Virus record (IMG/VR): IMGVR_UViG_3300043313_001314
Coordinates: 1 to 27,705 of that record
Source of the DNA: a virus
Length of the DNA: 27,705 nucleotides
Reading direction: 5' to 3' (one strand)
The notes under the pieces are model-generated. The model was given only the letters and a program-made list of their open reading frames with translations. It ran no database searches and was not told the origin of the DNA. Positions within the stretch are counted from its first letter, which is position 1, and each line of letters starts with the position of its first letter. Shown here piece by piece: positions 11,986 to 19,258 of the stretch. A program made the translations under genes and the position numbers.

Positions 11986-12001
11986 GGCGTGATCTTCGGA
12001 G
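11986..12001 (+). repeat. Motif GGCGTGATCTTCGGAG, copy 3
   Basis: Third copy, eight bases beyond the last late gene and just outside the long hairpin. Its GTG would open a seven-codon frame (Met-Ile-Phe-Gly-Asp-Val-Tyr). Confidence 0.6.
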
Positions 12002-12008
12002 ACGTGTA

Positions 12009-12101
12009 CTAGTCCCGCGAGCCTGGCCAGGTGAGCAGCAGGACGAACCAGACGATCAGCACGATCGCCGCCAGCCGCCGCTCGACGGAGCCGAAGTCCA
12101 C
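12009..12101 (-). CDS. Tiny single-span membrane peptide (30 aa), end of the lysis cassette
   Basis: GTG at 12101 opens a 30-codon frame that starts two bases after the previous stop codon. The product has a short charged head (DFGSVERRL), one membrane segment (AAIVLIVWFVLLLTW) and a polar end (PGSRD). It follows another one-span peptide, a two-span holin candidate and the endolysin in tight series. The regular composition of the membrane segment and the tight spacing support a real gene. A role as an antiholin or lysis modulator is inferred from position. Confidence 0.5.
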   Translation of the reverse strand: MDFGSVERRLAAIVLIVWFVLLLTWPGSRD

Positions 12102-12103
12102 CG

Positions 12104-12211
12104 TCAGAGGCGGCGGAGGAGGTACACGATCGCGACGATGATCAGCACGATCAGCAGGATGATCAACACGCCGGGCCCGAACGTGACCGAGTCCTGGTCC
12201 TGGCCGATCAC
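12104..12211 (-). CDS. Tiny single-span membrane peptide (35 aa)
   Basis: GTG at 12211 overlaps the stop of the holin candidate (GTGA). The product starts VIGQDQDSVTFGPG, then has one long hydrophobic helix (VLIILLIVLIIVAIVYLL) and ends RRL. The layout, a short polar N-terminus, one span and a basic end, matches small phage lysis or membrane-stress peptides. The tight coupling makes it more credible than most frames of this size. No family assigned. Confidence 0.55.
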   Translation of the reverse strand: MIGQDQDSVTFGPGVLIILLIVLIIVAIVYLLRRL

Positions 12212-12405
12212 TGGTCGCGCTTCCCGCGCAGGATGGTCGGGACCGCTTCCACGGCGACGACGCCGAGGAGGATGAGTCCGAGCACGACGAGCACGGCCCG
12301 GTTCGGTGGCGTGGCGATCACGGCGTAGACGATGAGCACGGCGCCCACCAGCGCGGAGATGACGCCGCGGATGAGCGCGAGCCGGTCCAGGTCGTCGGCG
12401 CTCAC
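12208..12405 (-). CDS. Putative holin, two membrane segments (65 aa)
   Basis: Two hydrophobic helices (about residues 12-32 and 38-56) are separated by a short turn (ATPPNRA), with a charged N-terminus and a basic C-terminus (LRGKRDQ). This is the class II holin topology. It starts with GTG three bases before the endolysin stop at 12408. Holins form holes in the cell membrane at a set time so that the endolysin reaches the wall. The direct endolysin neighbour supports the call; sequence alone cannot prove it. Confidence 0.65.
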   Translation of the reverse strand: MSADDLDRLALIRGVISALVGAVLIVYAVIATPPNRAVLVVLGLILLGVVAVEAVPTILRGKRDQ

Positions 12406-12407
12406 GG

Positions 12408-13241
12408 CTACTTGGTGGCGAAGTCGTCGAACGTGGCGGCCTCGACGTTGATCGGGTCGCCGTACTTGGCGACGAACGCGCCGAGCGAGGTGCCGTCGAT
12501 GCCGGTCATCCGACCGTCGCCGTAGACGAGGGCGGGCTGGCCGGTGTCCTGGTTGATGATGATGAACGCCATGTCGTAGTCCTCGTCGTCGTCGGGTGGT
12601 GGTGTCGGGTCGGGTGGTGTCGCGGTCGAGGCGCGGCGGGCGCACTCGTCGCGGATGTCATCGAGGCTCCAGGTACCAGAGCTATTGACCGATGACGGCT
12701 GCCACGGCCCTTCGACCGCGCTGGCGGTGGCCGGGTCGATCTTGCGCGACGTGTAGCCGGCGTGGCTGATGATGTCTGTGGGCAGGTTGCCGAAGTGGGC
12801 GTTGAGTGCGTTCGCCCCGGCGAAATAGGCGTCCATCTGCGACTGCGGCCAGCGCTCGCCGACGCCGTTGTTGGCCGCTTCGATCTGGAACCCGCGGGTG
12901 TTGCCCGAGTCGAGCGGGATCGTCCCGCGGGAGAACGTGGACGGGCCGCCCTTCCCGGCACAGTTTGATGCGCCAGCAGCGATCGGCCAGTACACGCCGT
13001 CGCGGTCGAGCAGCACGTTGCCGATCGGGGCGTCGTCGGAGCCGTCGATCATGTACGACAGGTCGTTGGCCGGCGAGGTCGAGCTGGCGGTGTGATGTGC
13101 GAAGACGCACAACGGGGCAGATGGGAATCCGCCGGACGACCGAGCCCGGGTCTGCCAGCCGTCGGTGGTCGACGACTCGGCGACCCTGCAGCCGGCGGCG
13201 CGCAGGACGTAGAGCATGTCGGCGTAGTAGATCCCGGTCAC
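12408..13241 (-). CDS. Endolysin: N-acetylmuramoyl-L-alanine amidase with a C-terminal domain (277 aa)
   Basis: Residues 25-185 form an Amidase_2/PGRP domain: DGWQTRAR, the zinc ligands His49/His50 in FAHHTAS and His160 in ISHAGYTSRKIDP, and conserved GFQIEAANN with Glu121. The enzyme cleaves the bond between muramic acid and L-alanine in the host wall. A Thr/Pro/Asp linker (205-222) leads to a domain of about 54 residues (AFIIINQDTGQPALVYGDG to FDDFATK) that probably binds the wall or another phage part. There is no signal peptide, so export needs the holin. GTG at 13241 overlaps the upstream stop (GTGA). It lies behind the tail genes and ahead of the holin. Confidence 0.9.
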   Translation of the reverse strand: MTGIYYADMLYVLRAAGCRVAESSTTDGWQTRARSSGGFPSAPLCVFAHHTASSTSPANDLSYMIDGSDDAPIGNVLLDRDGVYWPIAAGASNCAGKGGPSTFSRGTIPLDSGNTRGFQIEAANNGVGERWPQSQMDAYFAGANALNAHFGNLPTDIISHAGYTSRKIDPATASAVEGPWQPSSVNSSGTWSLDDIRDECARRASTATPPDPTPPPDDDEDYDMAFIIINQDTGQPALVYGDGRMTGIDGTSLGAFVAKYGDPINVEAATFDDFATK

Positions 13242-13447
13242 GCCGCGCCCTGACGTTTCAGCCAGGCGAGGAGGATGGCCACGGCGAGGGTGGCGGCGAC
13301 GCGGTGCTCTTCGGTGAGGTCGTCCCAGTCGTCGCGCTCGAGGCCGAGGTCGAGGCGGAGGCGTTGCAGTTTGCGGGCGACCTGCTCGGGGTCGGCGGGC
13401 GCGGTGTCGTAGGCGTCGTCGTCGTCGAAGTCGCCGAAGCCGCTCAC
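13238..13447 (-). CDS. Small hypothetical protein near the endolysin (69 aa)
   Basis: The N-terminus is very acidic (GDFDDDDAYDTAPADPE), followed by a charged helix (RKLQRLRLDLGLERDDWDDL) and a hydrophobic C-terminal helix (VAATLAVAILLAWLKRQ) that could lie in or on the membrane. GTG at 13447 overlaps the preceding stop (GTGA), and its own stop overlaps the endolysin start. Possibly a tail or lysis accessory protein; no family recognised. Confidence 0.55.
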   Translation of the reverse strand: MSGFGDFDDDDAYDTAPADPEQVARKLQRLRLDLGLERDDWDDLTEEHRVAATLAVAILLAWLKRQGAA

Positions 13448-13701
13448 GGCGTCGGCGCGGCTTGCACGGCCGACAGGATCATCTGATCGGTGATCACCGT
13501 CTCGTCGCCGCCCGGGTTGTCGTTGCCGGCGGCGAGCGCCGAGGCGTACGCGGCCTCGACGTCGGCGGCGCTGGCGACGTCCCAGATGTATGCCCACACG
13601 TCGCCGGTCGGGTTCGTCGATCCTTCGCTGGCGAGGCAGGCGGTGACCCGTCCGATCAGCGCTTGATCGTTGGCGGCCTGGTTGATGGTGTTGAACGACA
13701 C
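13444..13701 (-). CDS. Small protein paralogous to the one at 21225-21497 (85 aa)
   Basis: The product starts VSFNTINQAANDQALIGRV and ends NPGGDETVITDQMILSAVQ. The same frame of residues, a helix with L-x-x-R-V, a tryptophan-centred middle, then PG-x-DE-x-VITD-x-MIL-x-x-VQ, is in the protein encoded at 21225-21497, so the two are paralogs. Both follow fibre or appendage genes, which suggests a structural partner or assembly factor for such appendages. GTG 13701 has AAGGAG six bases upstream. Similar small proteins occur in other actinophages, without assigned function. Confidence 0.65.
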   Translation of the reverse strand: MSFNTINQAANDQALIGRVTACLASEGSTNPTGDVWAYIWDVASAADVEAAYASALAAGNDNPGGDETVITDQMILSAVQAAPTP

Positions 13702-13711
13702 GGGATGCTCC

Positions 13712-14260
13712 TTAGGTGGGGTAGATGATCGCTGCCGCTTGGGCGTAGGCCGGATTGGCGGAGACGTCGATGTCGCCGGACGCGCCGATGTTGTGGGCGT
13801 TGACGTTGAACGTCCCACCGGGTGCGCCGACGCTCACCCACCCGGCGATCGAGTGCGAGGTGCCGCTGGCGATCGCCCCGACCACCGTGTGAAAGATGAT
13901 CCCACCGCTGATGTTGGTGATGTCGAGGGCCAGCGCGGGCGCGCCGTTGGTGGCGAACGAGCCGGTGTACAGGAACAGCATCTGGCGGCTGGCGGACCCG
14001 GCAGGGATGTCGACGGTGGCCACGTTCACCGCCGCGCCCGGCCCGAGGATCCCACCGGCGACGGTCGGGCGGTAGACGACGAACTCGAGCCGGGCGAGTC
14101 GGGTGGTGACGTCGACGTACGGCCCCGACGGGTCCGCGCCGAGCTCGGTGACGATCGTGTTGACCGCGGCGTTGGCGTTGTTGTGGTCGGCTGGGTGGGT
14201 GTCCAGCTGCGGGACGGCGTTCGTGCGGTTGATCGGCAGTACTGGCGGTGGCCATGCCAT
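13712..14260 (-). CDS. Minor tail / fibre-like protein (182 aa)
   Basis: The N-terminus (INRTNAVPQLDTHPADHNNANAAVN) is a typical head of phage tail-fibre or baseplate proteins. The rest is rich in Gly, Ala, Ser, Thr and Val with strands (LEFVVYRPTV, NVATVDIP, MLFLYTGSF, HSIAGWVSVGAPGG) and looks like a beta-sandwich receptor-binding domain. ATG 14260 has AAGGAG seven bases upstream. It lies between the large minor tail protein and the small paralogous protein. It probably forms part of the tail tip that meets the cell. Confidence 0.65.
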   Translation of the reverse strand: MAWPPPVLPINRTNAVPQLDTHPADHNNANAAVNTIVTELGADPSGPYVDVTTRLARLEFVVYRPTVAGGILGPGAAVNVATVDIPAGSASRQMLFLYTGSFATNGAPALALDITNISGGIIFHTVVGAIASGTSHSIAGWVSVGAPGGTFNVNAHNIGASGDIDVSANPAYAQAAAIIYPT

Positions 14261-14300
14261 GTCGTCGCTCCTTAGTTCGTCTCGGCGGTGTTGACGGCGG

Positions 14301-15848
14301 TCATTGCGTCGTCGTCACGGTCGACAGTTGGATCGTCGAGTCGATCCGCTTGGGGATGATGCGGTGCTCGAACCCGACGACCACGGCGTCGAGCACCAGG
14401 GGCCGGATCTCGTTGCGGGTCACGGTGACGGCCCGTCCGGTGTCGAGGTCGACGAGCTCGGAGAGCCAGCCGGCGTCGAGGTCGGTGTCGGCCTCGACGA
14501 TCGACACCTGGCGCACGATGTAGGCCCACCGGTTGGAGTAGCGCACGGCGAGCGCCTCGGCGTCGGCGGCGTGGGCGAACGCCAGCCCCGACATCGGGAA
14601 CCCCATCGCCTTGGAGCGGCGCCCGAACCGGGCGATCGAGAACTCCTCCTCGGCGGTGATGACGAGCTGCGGGTCGTCCTGGTTGGAGATCGCCACGACG
14701 TTGAGTAGTTGCGACATGTCGGCGCCGAACGTGATCAGGTGCGACTGGCGCGCCTCGGGCGGCGTCGTGTCGTGGCGGCAGTCGACCACCTCGAGCGGGG
14801 TGCCGGTCGGGGTGTGCGGCCAGTCGCGCAGCCGCGGTTCGCCCCATGCGGTGGTGTCGAAGAACCATCCGGCCGACATCGCCGTGCGGTCGATCTCGGT
14901 GCGGGTGACGATGTCGATCGGCTTGAGGTCGGCGTGCAGCTCGGCGTCGCCCGGGTAGACGAGCTCGCCGAGGCCGAAGCGCCAGCCGCCGGCGGCCATC
15001 AGCGCGGCGAACCGGGTCGAGGCGAGCTCGGCCGGGCGCTGCCAGTACAGGTGGTCGTTGGCCAGGTCCATGTCGTTGCCGAACGCCTCGACGGAGACGT
15101 AGCGCGGCAGGGTGTCGTGTTCGTCGCGGATCGTCTCGATCACCCCGACGGCTATCGGGTGGTACTCGAGCAGCGGGTCGAGGAACCCGACCCGGATCGG
15201 GTCGCCGACGAACGGTTGGAAGTAGTAGGCGGGCTCGGAGATGTCGAACCATGCGCCGGTGTCGTCGTACATCTCGATGTCGAGGCCGGTGACGGCGACC
15301 GACGGCGCACCGTCGCCGGTGCCGACGGTGACGTTCACCGCGAACGCCGGTCGGGTGATGTCGGCCCACCGCGGCGTGACGATGTCCTCGGTGTCGCCGT
15401 AGACGTAGTCGCCGTAGTTGAGTTGCCCGTAGGTGCGTGTCGGCGTGTCGTTGAACAGTGAGTCGACGACGATGCGCCAGCCGGGGTAGCGCTCGTCGTC
15501 GAACGGGCAGCCGGCGTAGGGGAACGGTGGCTGCAACCGCGGCGGGACGGTCGAGTCCCACACGGTGAACCCGACCGACTCGATCGGCCAATTGCCGTGC
15601 GGGTTGTCGCCGTACGTGCCGCCGCCGTAGTCGAACTGGCCGTAGGTGCGCGCCAGGTAGTGCACGAAGATGTAGTCGCCGGGGTCGGCAGGCTCGCCGT
15701 CGACGGTCCCCGAGCTGGTCGACGTCCACCACATGCCCGGCTGGTACAGCACCGCCGGCGGTTGCACCTGCGGCCAGGTGGCCAGGTCCGCCGCCACGTA
15801 GCTCGCCGCGTCGTACTGCCCCTGGTCGAATACCGGGCTCGGTGCCAT
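14301..15848 (-). CDS. Minor tail protein, tail-tip/baseplate component (515 aa)
   Basis: This large beta-rich protein follows the tape measure gene, the usual place of a distal tail or tail-hub protein. Two copies of a tyrosine/glycine motif, TYGQFDYGGGTYGD (68-81) and TYGQLNYGDYVYGD (139-152), are visible. The middle contains ITRPAFAVNVTVG and DDTGAWFDISEPAYYF; the C-terminal half has VVAISNQDDPQLVITAEEE and SIVEADTDLDAGW, resembling siphophage tail proteins of the Gp37-like kind. ATG 15848 is three bases after the tape measure stop. Exact position in the tail is inferred from gene order. Confidence 0.75.
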   Translation of the reverse strand: MAPSPVFDQGQYDAASYVAADLATWPQVQPPAVLYQPGMWWTSTSSGTVDGEPADPGDYIFVHYLARTYGQFDYGGGTYGDNPHGNWPIESVGFTVWDSTVPPRLQPPFPYAGCPFDDERYPGWRIVVDSLFNDTPTRTYGQLNYGDYVYGDTEDIVTPRWADITRPAFAVNVTVGTGDGAPSVAVTGLDIEMYDDTGAWFDISEPAYYFQPFVGDPIRVGFLDPLLEYHPIAVGVIETIRDEHDTLPRYVSVEAFGNDMDLANDHLYWQRPAELASTRFAALMAAGGWRFGLGELVYPGDAELHADLKPIDIVTRTEIDRTAMSAGWFFDTTAWGEPRLRDWPHTPTGTPLEVVDCRHDTTPPEARQSHLITFGADMSQLLNVVAISNQDDPQLVITAEEEFSIARFGRRSKAMGFPMSGLAFAHAADAEALAVRYSNRWAYIVRQVSIVEADTDLDAGWLSELVDLDTGRAVTVTRNEIRPLVLDAVVVGFEHRIIPKRIDSTIQLSTVTTTQ

Positions 15849-15851
15849 CGC

Positions 15852-17663
15852 TCAGCCCTTGCCATTGACGCGGGCCCATCGTGCGCTGACACGTGCCAAC
15901 TCGCGGGCGTTGGGGATGCGCGGAACCTGCACGTTGTACGTGTTGTTGACGCTGGTGCCGCCGGCGGCGAGGCGCTGGAGCTGGGCGAGCCCGGGGATAA
16001 TGGTGCCCGCGGCGGCGTTGAACTTGACGGTCCGGTCGTGTGCCGCGGCGTCAAGATCCTTGTTGGTCTGCGCCAGGGCGGAGTTGGTGGCGTCGGCGTT
16101 GAACGCTGCTTTGCGAGGTTCTGACGCCTCGTCGAGCAGCCGCTGCGCCTCGGCGAGATCGCCGCGCTCGATCGCGGCGCGGATCTCGGTCATCTTCTCC
16201 GGCGGGATCCCGTTGACGGCGCCGATGTAGTCGAGGATCGCCGACTTGGCCGGACCCCTGGCGGTTGCCGCCGACGCGAGCAGCGACTGGTTCTGGGCAT
16301 CGACCAAGCCGGTGGCCGTCGCCGTCGCCCCGGACGCCTCGGTGAGCGACTCGTACAGCGCCTGGTGGCCCTTGGCCGCGTCGATCGCCTTGTCCCGCAG
16401 GTCGGAGACCGACGCCGACGCGTCGGCGTTCAGCTCGGCGAACTCGGCGAGCGTGTCGTTGTAGGCGTTCTGGTCGTCGGCCGCGGTGGTGTACGCCCCC
16501 GACTGCTCGGCGAGCTGGTCGGCCTGTTCCTGCAACGCCTTGAGGCTGTCGCTGACCCACTTCGCTAGGTCTTTCTGGGTGTCGGCGAACGCCTTGACGT
16601 CCTCCTTGGACGCGTCGGACGCCAACCCGACATCGGTGACGCCGTCCGCGAGGGCGGCCATGCTGCCCTTCAGTTCCGGCGCGTCGCCGAACTGGTTGCG
16701 CCACATGTCCCACGCCTGCTGGCCCATCCCGAGCGCGCCGAGGAACGGCTTGAACTCGGCCTCGCCGGGCAGGTCGATCTTGACGTCGTGCAGCGCGCCG
16801 AGCCCCTTGGCCAGTAGCGCGATGCCGTCGATCAGCGGGCCGAGCGACTCGACCGAGTCACCGATCGACTCGCCGAGCGCCTCGAACGCCGGCTGGGCCT
16901 TGTCGACCAGGTTGGCGATCTCCGGGGCGATCTTGGCGATCGACGGGGCCAGCGACTTGCCGAGCGACAGCATCAGCCCCTCGCCGGCGTCCTTGATGCT
17001 GTCGAGCGCGTCGCGCAGCTCGCGGGCCGACTTGACGTCGGCGGCGGACAGCACCTTGGCGTCGCCGACCGAGTCGAGCGCAGCCTTCAACGCCGGGGCG
17101 CCACCGGTGACCACCTCGGCCATCGACTGCCACGACTTGCCGAACGTCGCCTGCGCCGCGGCGGCCTGCTGGGCCGGGTCTTTGATCTTCGAGATGGCGT
17201 CGACCGCGGCGAGGAACGTCGCGCTGACGTCGGTGGTCCCGTCGGCGGCCTTGACCGCTTCGATGCCGTACTTGTTGAGGGCGTCGGCGTTGGTCGCCAA
17301 GGTCTTGGACATCCGCCCGATCGCCGCCGCGGCGGCATCGGGTGCCACGCCGAGGTCGCCGAACACTTCGACGAAGCGCGACGCCTCCTCCGCGCTGGTC
17401 CCGGTCGCGTCGGAGAACTTGCCGACGGAGACTCCGAGATCCTGGAACGCGCCGACAGCCTTGGCGGCGAACTTCGCCGCCGCGCCGATCCCGGAATCGT
17501 CGAAGAGCTTGCCGACGCTCTCACGCACGTTCCGGAACGTCGAAACCGAGTTGGTGACCGCCCCTTCGGCCTGGGCGAGTTGCTGTCGGAAGCCAGCCAG
17601 GCCGCCCTTGGCCTGGTCGACCTTCGTCTCGATGAAGATCGTGACGCGCTCCTGGAAGCCCAC
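15852..17663 (-). CDS. Tail tape measure protein (603 aa)
   Basis: This is the longest gene, Ala-rich and helical from VTIFIETKVDQAKGGLAGFR onward, with KFSDATGTSAEEASRFVEVFGDLG, a well-known tape measure segment. The later PEKMTEIRAAIERGDLAEAQ is also typical. The middle helices (LMLSLGKSLAPSIAKIAPEIANLV) would insert in or line the tail tube. The C-terminus ends in a basic tail (ARWARVNGKG). At about 603 residues and the usual 0.15 nm per residue the tail would be near 90 nm. GTG 17663 begins three bases after the preceding stop. A long open frame on the opposite strand is a GC-rich shadow. Confidence 0.88.
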   Translation of the reverse strand: MGFQERVTIFIETKVDQAKGGLAGFRQQLAQAEGAVTNSVSTFRNVRESVGKLFDDSGIGAAAKFAAKAVGAFQDLGVSVGKFSDATGTSAEEASRFVEVFGDLGVAPDAAAAAIGRMSKTLATNADALNKYGIEAVKAADGTTDVSATFLAAVDAISKIKDPAQQAAAAQATFGKSWQSMAEVVTGGAPALKAALDSVGDAKVLSAADVKSARELRDALDSIKDAGEGLMLSLGKSLAPSIAKIAPEIANLVDKAQPAFEALGESIGDSVESLGPLIDGIALLAKGLGALHDVKIDLPGEAEFKPFLGALGMGQQAWDMWRNQFGDAPELKGSMAALADGVTDVGLASDASKEDVKAFADTQKDLAKWVSDSLKALQEQADQLAEQSGAYTTAADDQNAYNDTLAEFAELNADASASVSDLRDKAIDAAKGHQALYESLTEASGATATATGLVDAQNQSLLASAATARGPAKSAILDYIGAVNGIPPEKMTEIRAAIERGDLAEAQRLLDEASEPRKAAFNADATNSALAQTNKDLDAAAHDRTVKFNAAAGTIIPGLAQLQRLAAGGTSVNNTYNVQVPRIPNARELARVSARWARVNGKG

Positions 17664-17666
17664 GGT

Positions 17667-18059
17667 TCAGTAGATCCTGTGGAGGATGGTCTGCACCTCG
17701 TCGTCGACACGCTTGGGGGACTCGGCGGCGACCTTGCCGGCGCCGGACTGCCAGGTGCCCTTACCGGCGGTCGCGCCCCACGCCACCCTGCCGTTACTGC
17801 CCGGGCTGCGCCCGACGTCGAGCACCTTCCACGGCGCCTCGGGAGTCGGGACGATCCGCGTCGTGTCGCCACCGGTGTCGGCGCGCACGTCCAACGTCAC
17901 ACCCCAGCGGCGGAACCGTCGGCCGGGCAGGTCGGCGTCGAGCTCGGCGAGCATGTCGCGCCGGGCCAGGTCGCCGACGTTGCGGCTCAGCCGCGGATCG
18001 TCGAGCGACCGCGCCAGGTCGTCGAGCTTGCGTTGCATGTCGTTGAGGTCGTCGGCCAC
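17667..18059 (-). CDS. Hypothetical tail/neck protein (130 aa)
   Basis: The product begins DDLNDMQRKLDDLARSLDD and ends RVDDEVQTILHRIY, with a beta-rich, Gly/Thr-rich middle (GVTLDVRADTGGDTTRIV, WGATAGKGTWQSG). A helix-strand-helix layout and this position are shared with small HK97 gp10-like neck proteins, but I cannot assign it firmly. It lies between the tube gene and the tape measure gene, where many siphophages encode tail assembly chaperones; it shows no chaperone frameshift pattern. GTG 18059 starts one base after the upstream stop. Confidence 0.55.
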   Translation of the reverse strand: MADDLNDMQRKLDDLARSLDDPRLSRNVGDLARRDMLAELDADLPGRRFRRWGVTLDVRADTGGDTTRIVPTPEAPWKVLDVGRSPGSNGRVAWGATAGKGTWQSGAGKVAAESPKRVDDEVQTILHRIY

Positions 18060-18060
18060 G

Positions 18061-18240
18061 TCACACCCCGAGCACCGTCTCGAGGCGGGCGACGTCGGCG
18101 CGGACCGCGTCGCGTTCGGCGGCCAGTGCGCCGAGGCGCCGCGGGCGGGTCTCGTAGCGGATGGCCCGCTCGAGTGCGTGCAGGGTCGCCCTGCCGATGC
18201 GCAGCAGGTTGGTCAGATACGAGCGCTGCGCATCGGTCAC
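18061..18240 (-). CDS. Small helical protein between tube and tape measure genes (59 aa)
   Basis: GTG 18240 overlaps the stop of the tube gene (GTGA) and gives a helical product (TDAQRSYLTNLLRIGRATLHALERA then LAAERDAVRADVARLETVLG) with a coiled-coil look. It sits where tail assembly chaperones normally lie. It is short for a chaperone, and no slippery heptamer was found at its end. It is coupled to its neighbours on both sides, so I take it as real; the function is unknown. Confidence 0.55.
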   Translation of the reverse strand: MTDAQRSYLTNLLRIGRATLHALERAIRYETRPRRLGALAAERDAVRADVARLETVLGV

Positions 18241-18854
18241 GGCACCACGGCAGCGTCCGCCAAGTCGGCGTCCGCCAACGGCACCACGGGTGCGCCGGCA
18301 CCGAGGACGATGCGGGTCGTGAGGCCGGTGCCGAACTCGATGTCGGGGGCGCGCATGATCGGCAGCGACAAGCCGGTGAACGTCAGGTCGGTCCAGGCGT
18401 CGCCGCCCATCGGCATCGACGTCAGCCGCAACCGGCCGATGGCCCGCGGTGCGCTGTCGGGGCCGTCGGCGGAGAAGTAGAAGAACGCCTCCTTGGTCCG
18501 GTTCTCATACATGAACGCGGCGAGGCCCTGGGCTTCCTTGTGGTCCTGGAAGCCGCCGATCTCCATGGCGAACGTGTCCTCGCCGACGGTCGTGGTCTGG
18601 CCGGGGGCCTGGCAGAACGTGCCGGCACGGTCGGTGGTGTTCACGTTCGGGGTGGCCGTGATCTGCGCCGCGGTCAGCTGGCACTGCCACGTCGTCGAAC
18701 CGGCGTCGTAGTCGGCGAGCGTGACGGTCGGCAGCACCGCCCCGTCGGGCGCCTGCCAGGCGTCGGTGTAGCCGACCGCGGCGCGGTCGACGAGCGCGAG
18801 GCCGAAGCCGCCGACCTCGCCGACGGGGATGCGGAGGATGGACGGCTCGGACAT
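18237..18854 (-). CDS. Major tail (tube) protein candidate (205 aa)
   Basis: The size, beta-rich composition and position, after the neck genes and before the tape measure, fit a siphophage tail tube protein. Visible pieces are ILRIPVGEVGGFGLALVD, TTWQCQLTAAQITATPN, GEDTFAMEIGGFQDHKEA and DAWTDLTFTGLSLPIM; the FAMEI-x15-LAAFMYENRTKEAFFYF segment is typical of tube monomers. ATG 18854 overlaps the previous stop by one base (TGATG); a longer in-frame version starting at 19184 runs through the upstream gene and was rejected. Many copies should stack into the tube that conducts DNA. Confidence 0.75.
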   Translation of the reverse strand: MSEPSILRIPVGEVGGFGLALVDRAAVGYTDAWQAPDGAVLPTVTLADYDAGSTTWQCQLTAAQITATPNVNTTDRAGTFCQAPGQTTTVGEDTFAMEIGGFQDHKEAQGLAAFMYENRTKEAFFYFSADGPDSAPRAIGRLRLTSMPMGGDAWTDLTFTGLSLPIMRAPDIEFGTGLTTRIVLGAGAPVVPLADADLADAAVVP

Positions 18855-19258
18855 CAGATGGCCTCCTTGAGGAGCGGGGTGCACAGGGTGACGCCCTGCA
18901 CGGTGAAGTCGGCCTGGTACTCGATGGCCCGCAGCGACGGGCCGCCGACGTCGATCGAGGTGGAGAGGGAACGCACCGGGCGGCCCTTGGCCCGCCAGAT
19001 CGCATCGGACAACGTCGCGCCGAGGTCGTCGAGCGCGTCGACCTGGCGGTGATCGGCGCCGTCGTAGATCGCCACGACGGGGAACGAGATGGTGATCGTC
19101 GGGCCGGTCAGGTTCTGCACGTACGGGCCGATCCACACGCACGGCGCAGCCGGGTTGACCGGCGGAGTGCGGTGCACACGCCACACCGCGGCGATCGCCG
19201 CTGTGAGGGCCTCGTAGAGCCCTGTGCGGGCCTCGGAGATCTTCGAGGCGTCAGCCAC
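18854..19258 (-). CDS. Tail terminator/neck protein candidate (134 aa)
   Basis: A compact alpha/beta protein: a first helix (KISEARTGLYEALTAAIAAVW), then strands TITISFPVVAIYDG and a helix VDALDDLGATLSDAIWRA, ending IEYQADFTVQGVTLCTP. This is the layout of gpU-like tail terminators, which cap the tube and join it to the head. It precedes the tube gene directly. GTG 19258 overlaps the upstream stop by eight bases. Assignment by layout and order. Confidence 0.6.
   Translation of the reverse strand: MADASKISEARTGLYEALTAAIAAVWRVHRTPPVNPAAPCVWIGPYVQNLTGPTITISFPVVAIYDGADHRQVDALDDLGATLSDAIWRAKGRPVRSLSTSIDVGGPSLRAIEYQADFTVQGVTLCTPLLKEAI

Noticed and set aside
11798-11992. 64-codon plus-strand ORF between the two motif copies
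   Set aside because: It lies over the strong hairpin, starts inside a repeat and has no protein-like pattern.
14272-14304. Ten-codon frame after the minor tail gene (ATGA-coupled)
   Set aside because: Too short to judge; probably only the spacer that carries the ribosome binding site of the next gene.
16486-17673. Long plus-strand ORF (395 codons) antisense to the tape measure gene
   Set aside because: Ser/Ala-rich translation with no motif; the minus frame has clear tape measure features. Such mirror frames are expected in GC-rich DNA.
17580-19052. Long plus-strand ORF (490 codons) over the tail tube and neck genes
   Set aside because: Arg/Gly/Val-rich low-complexity product, opposite four coupled minus-strand genes.
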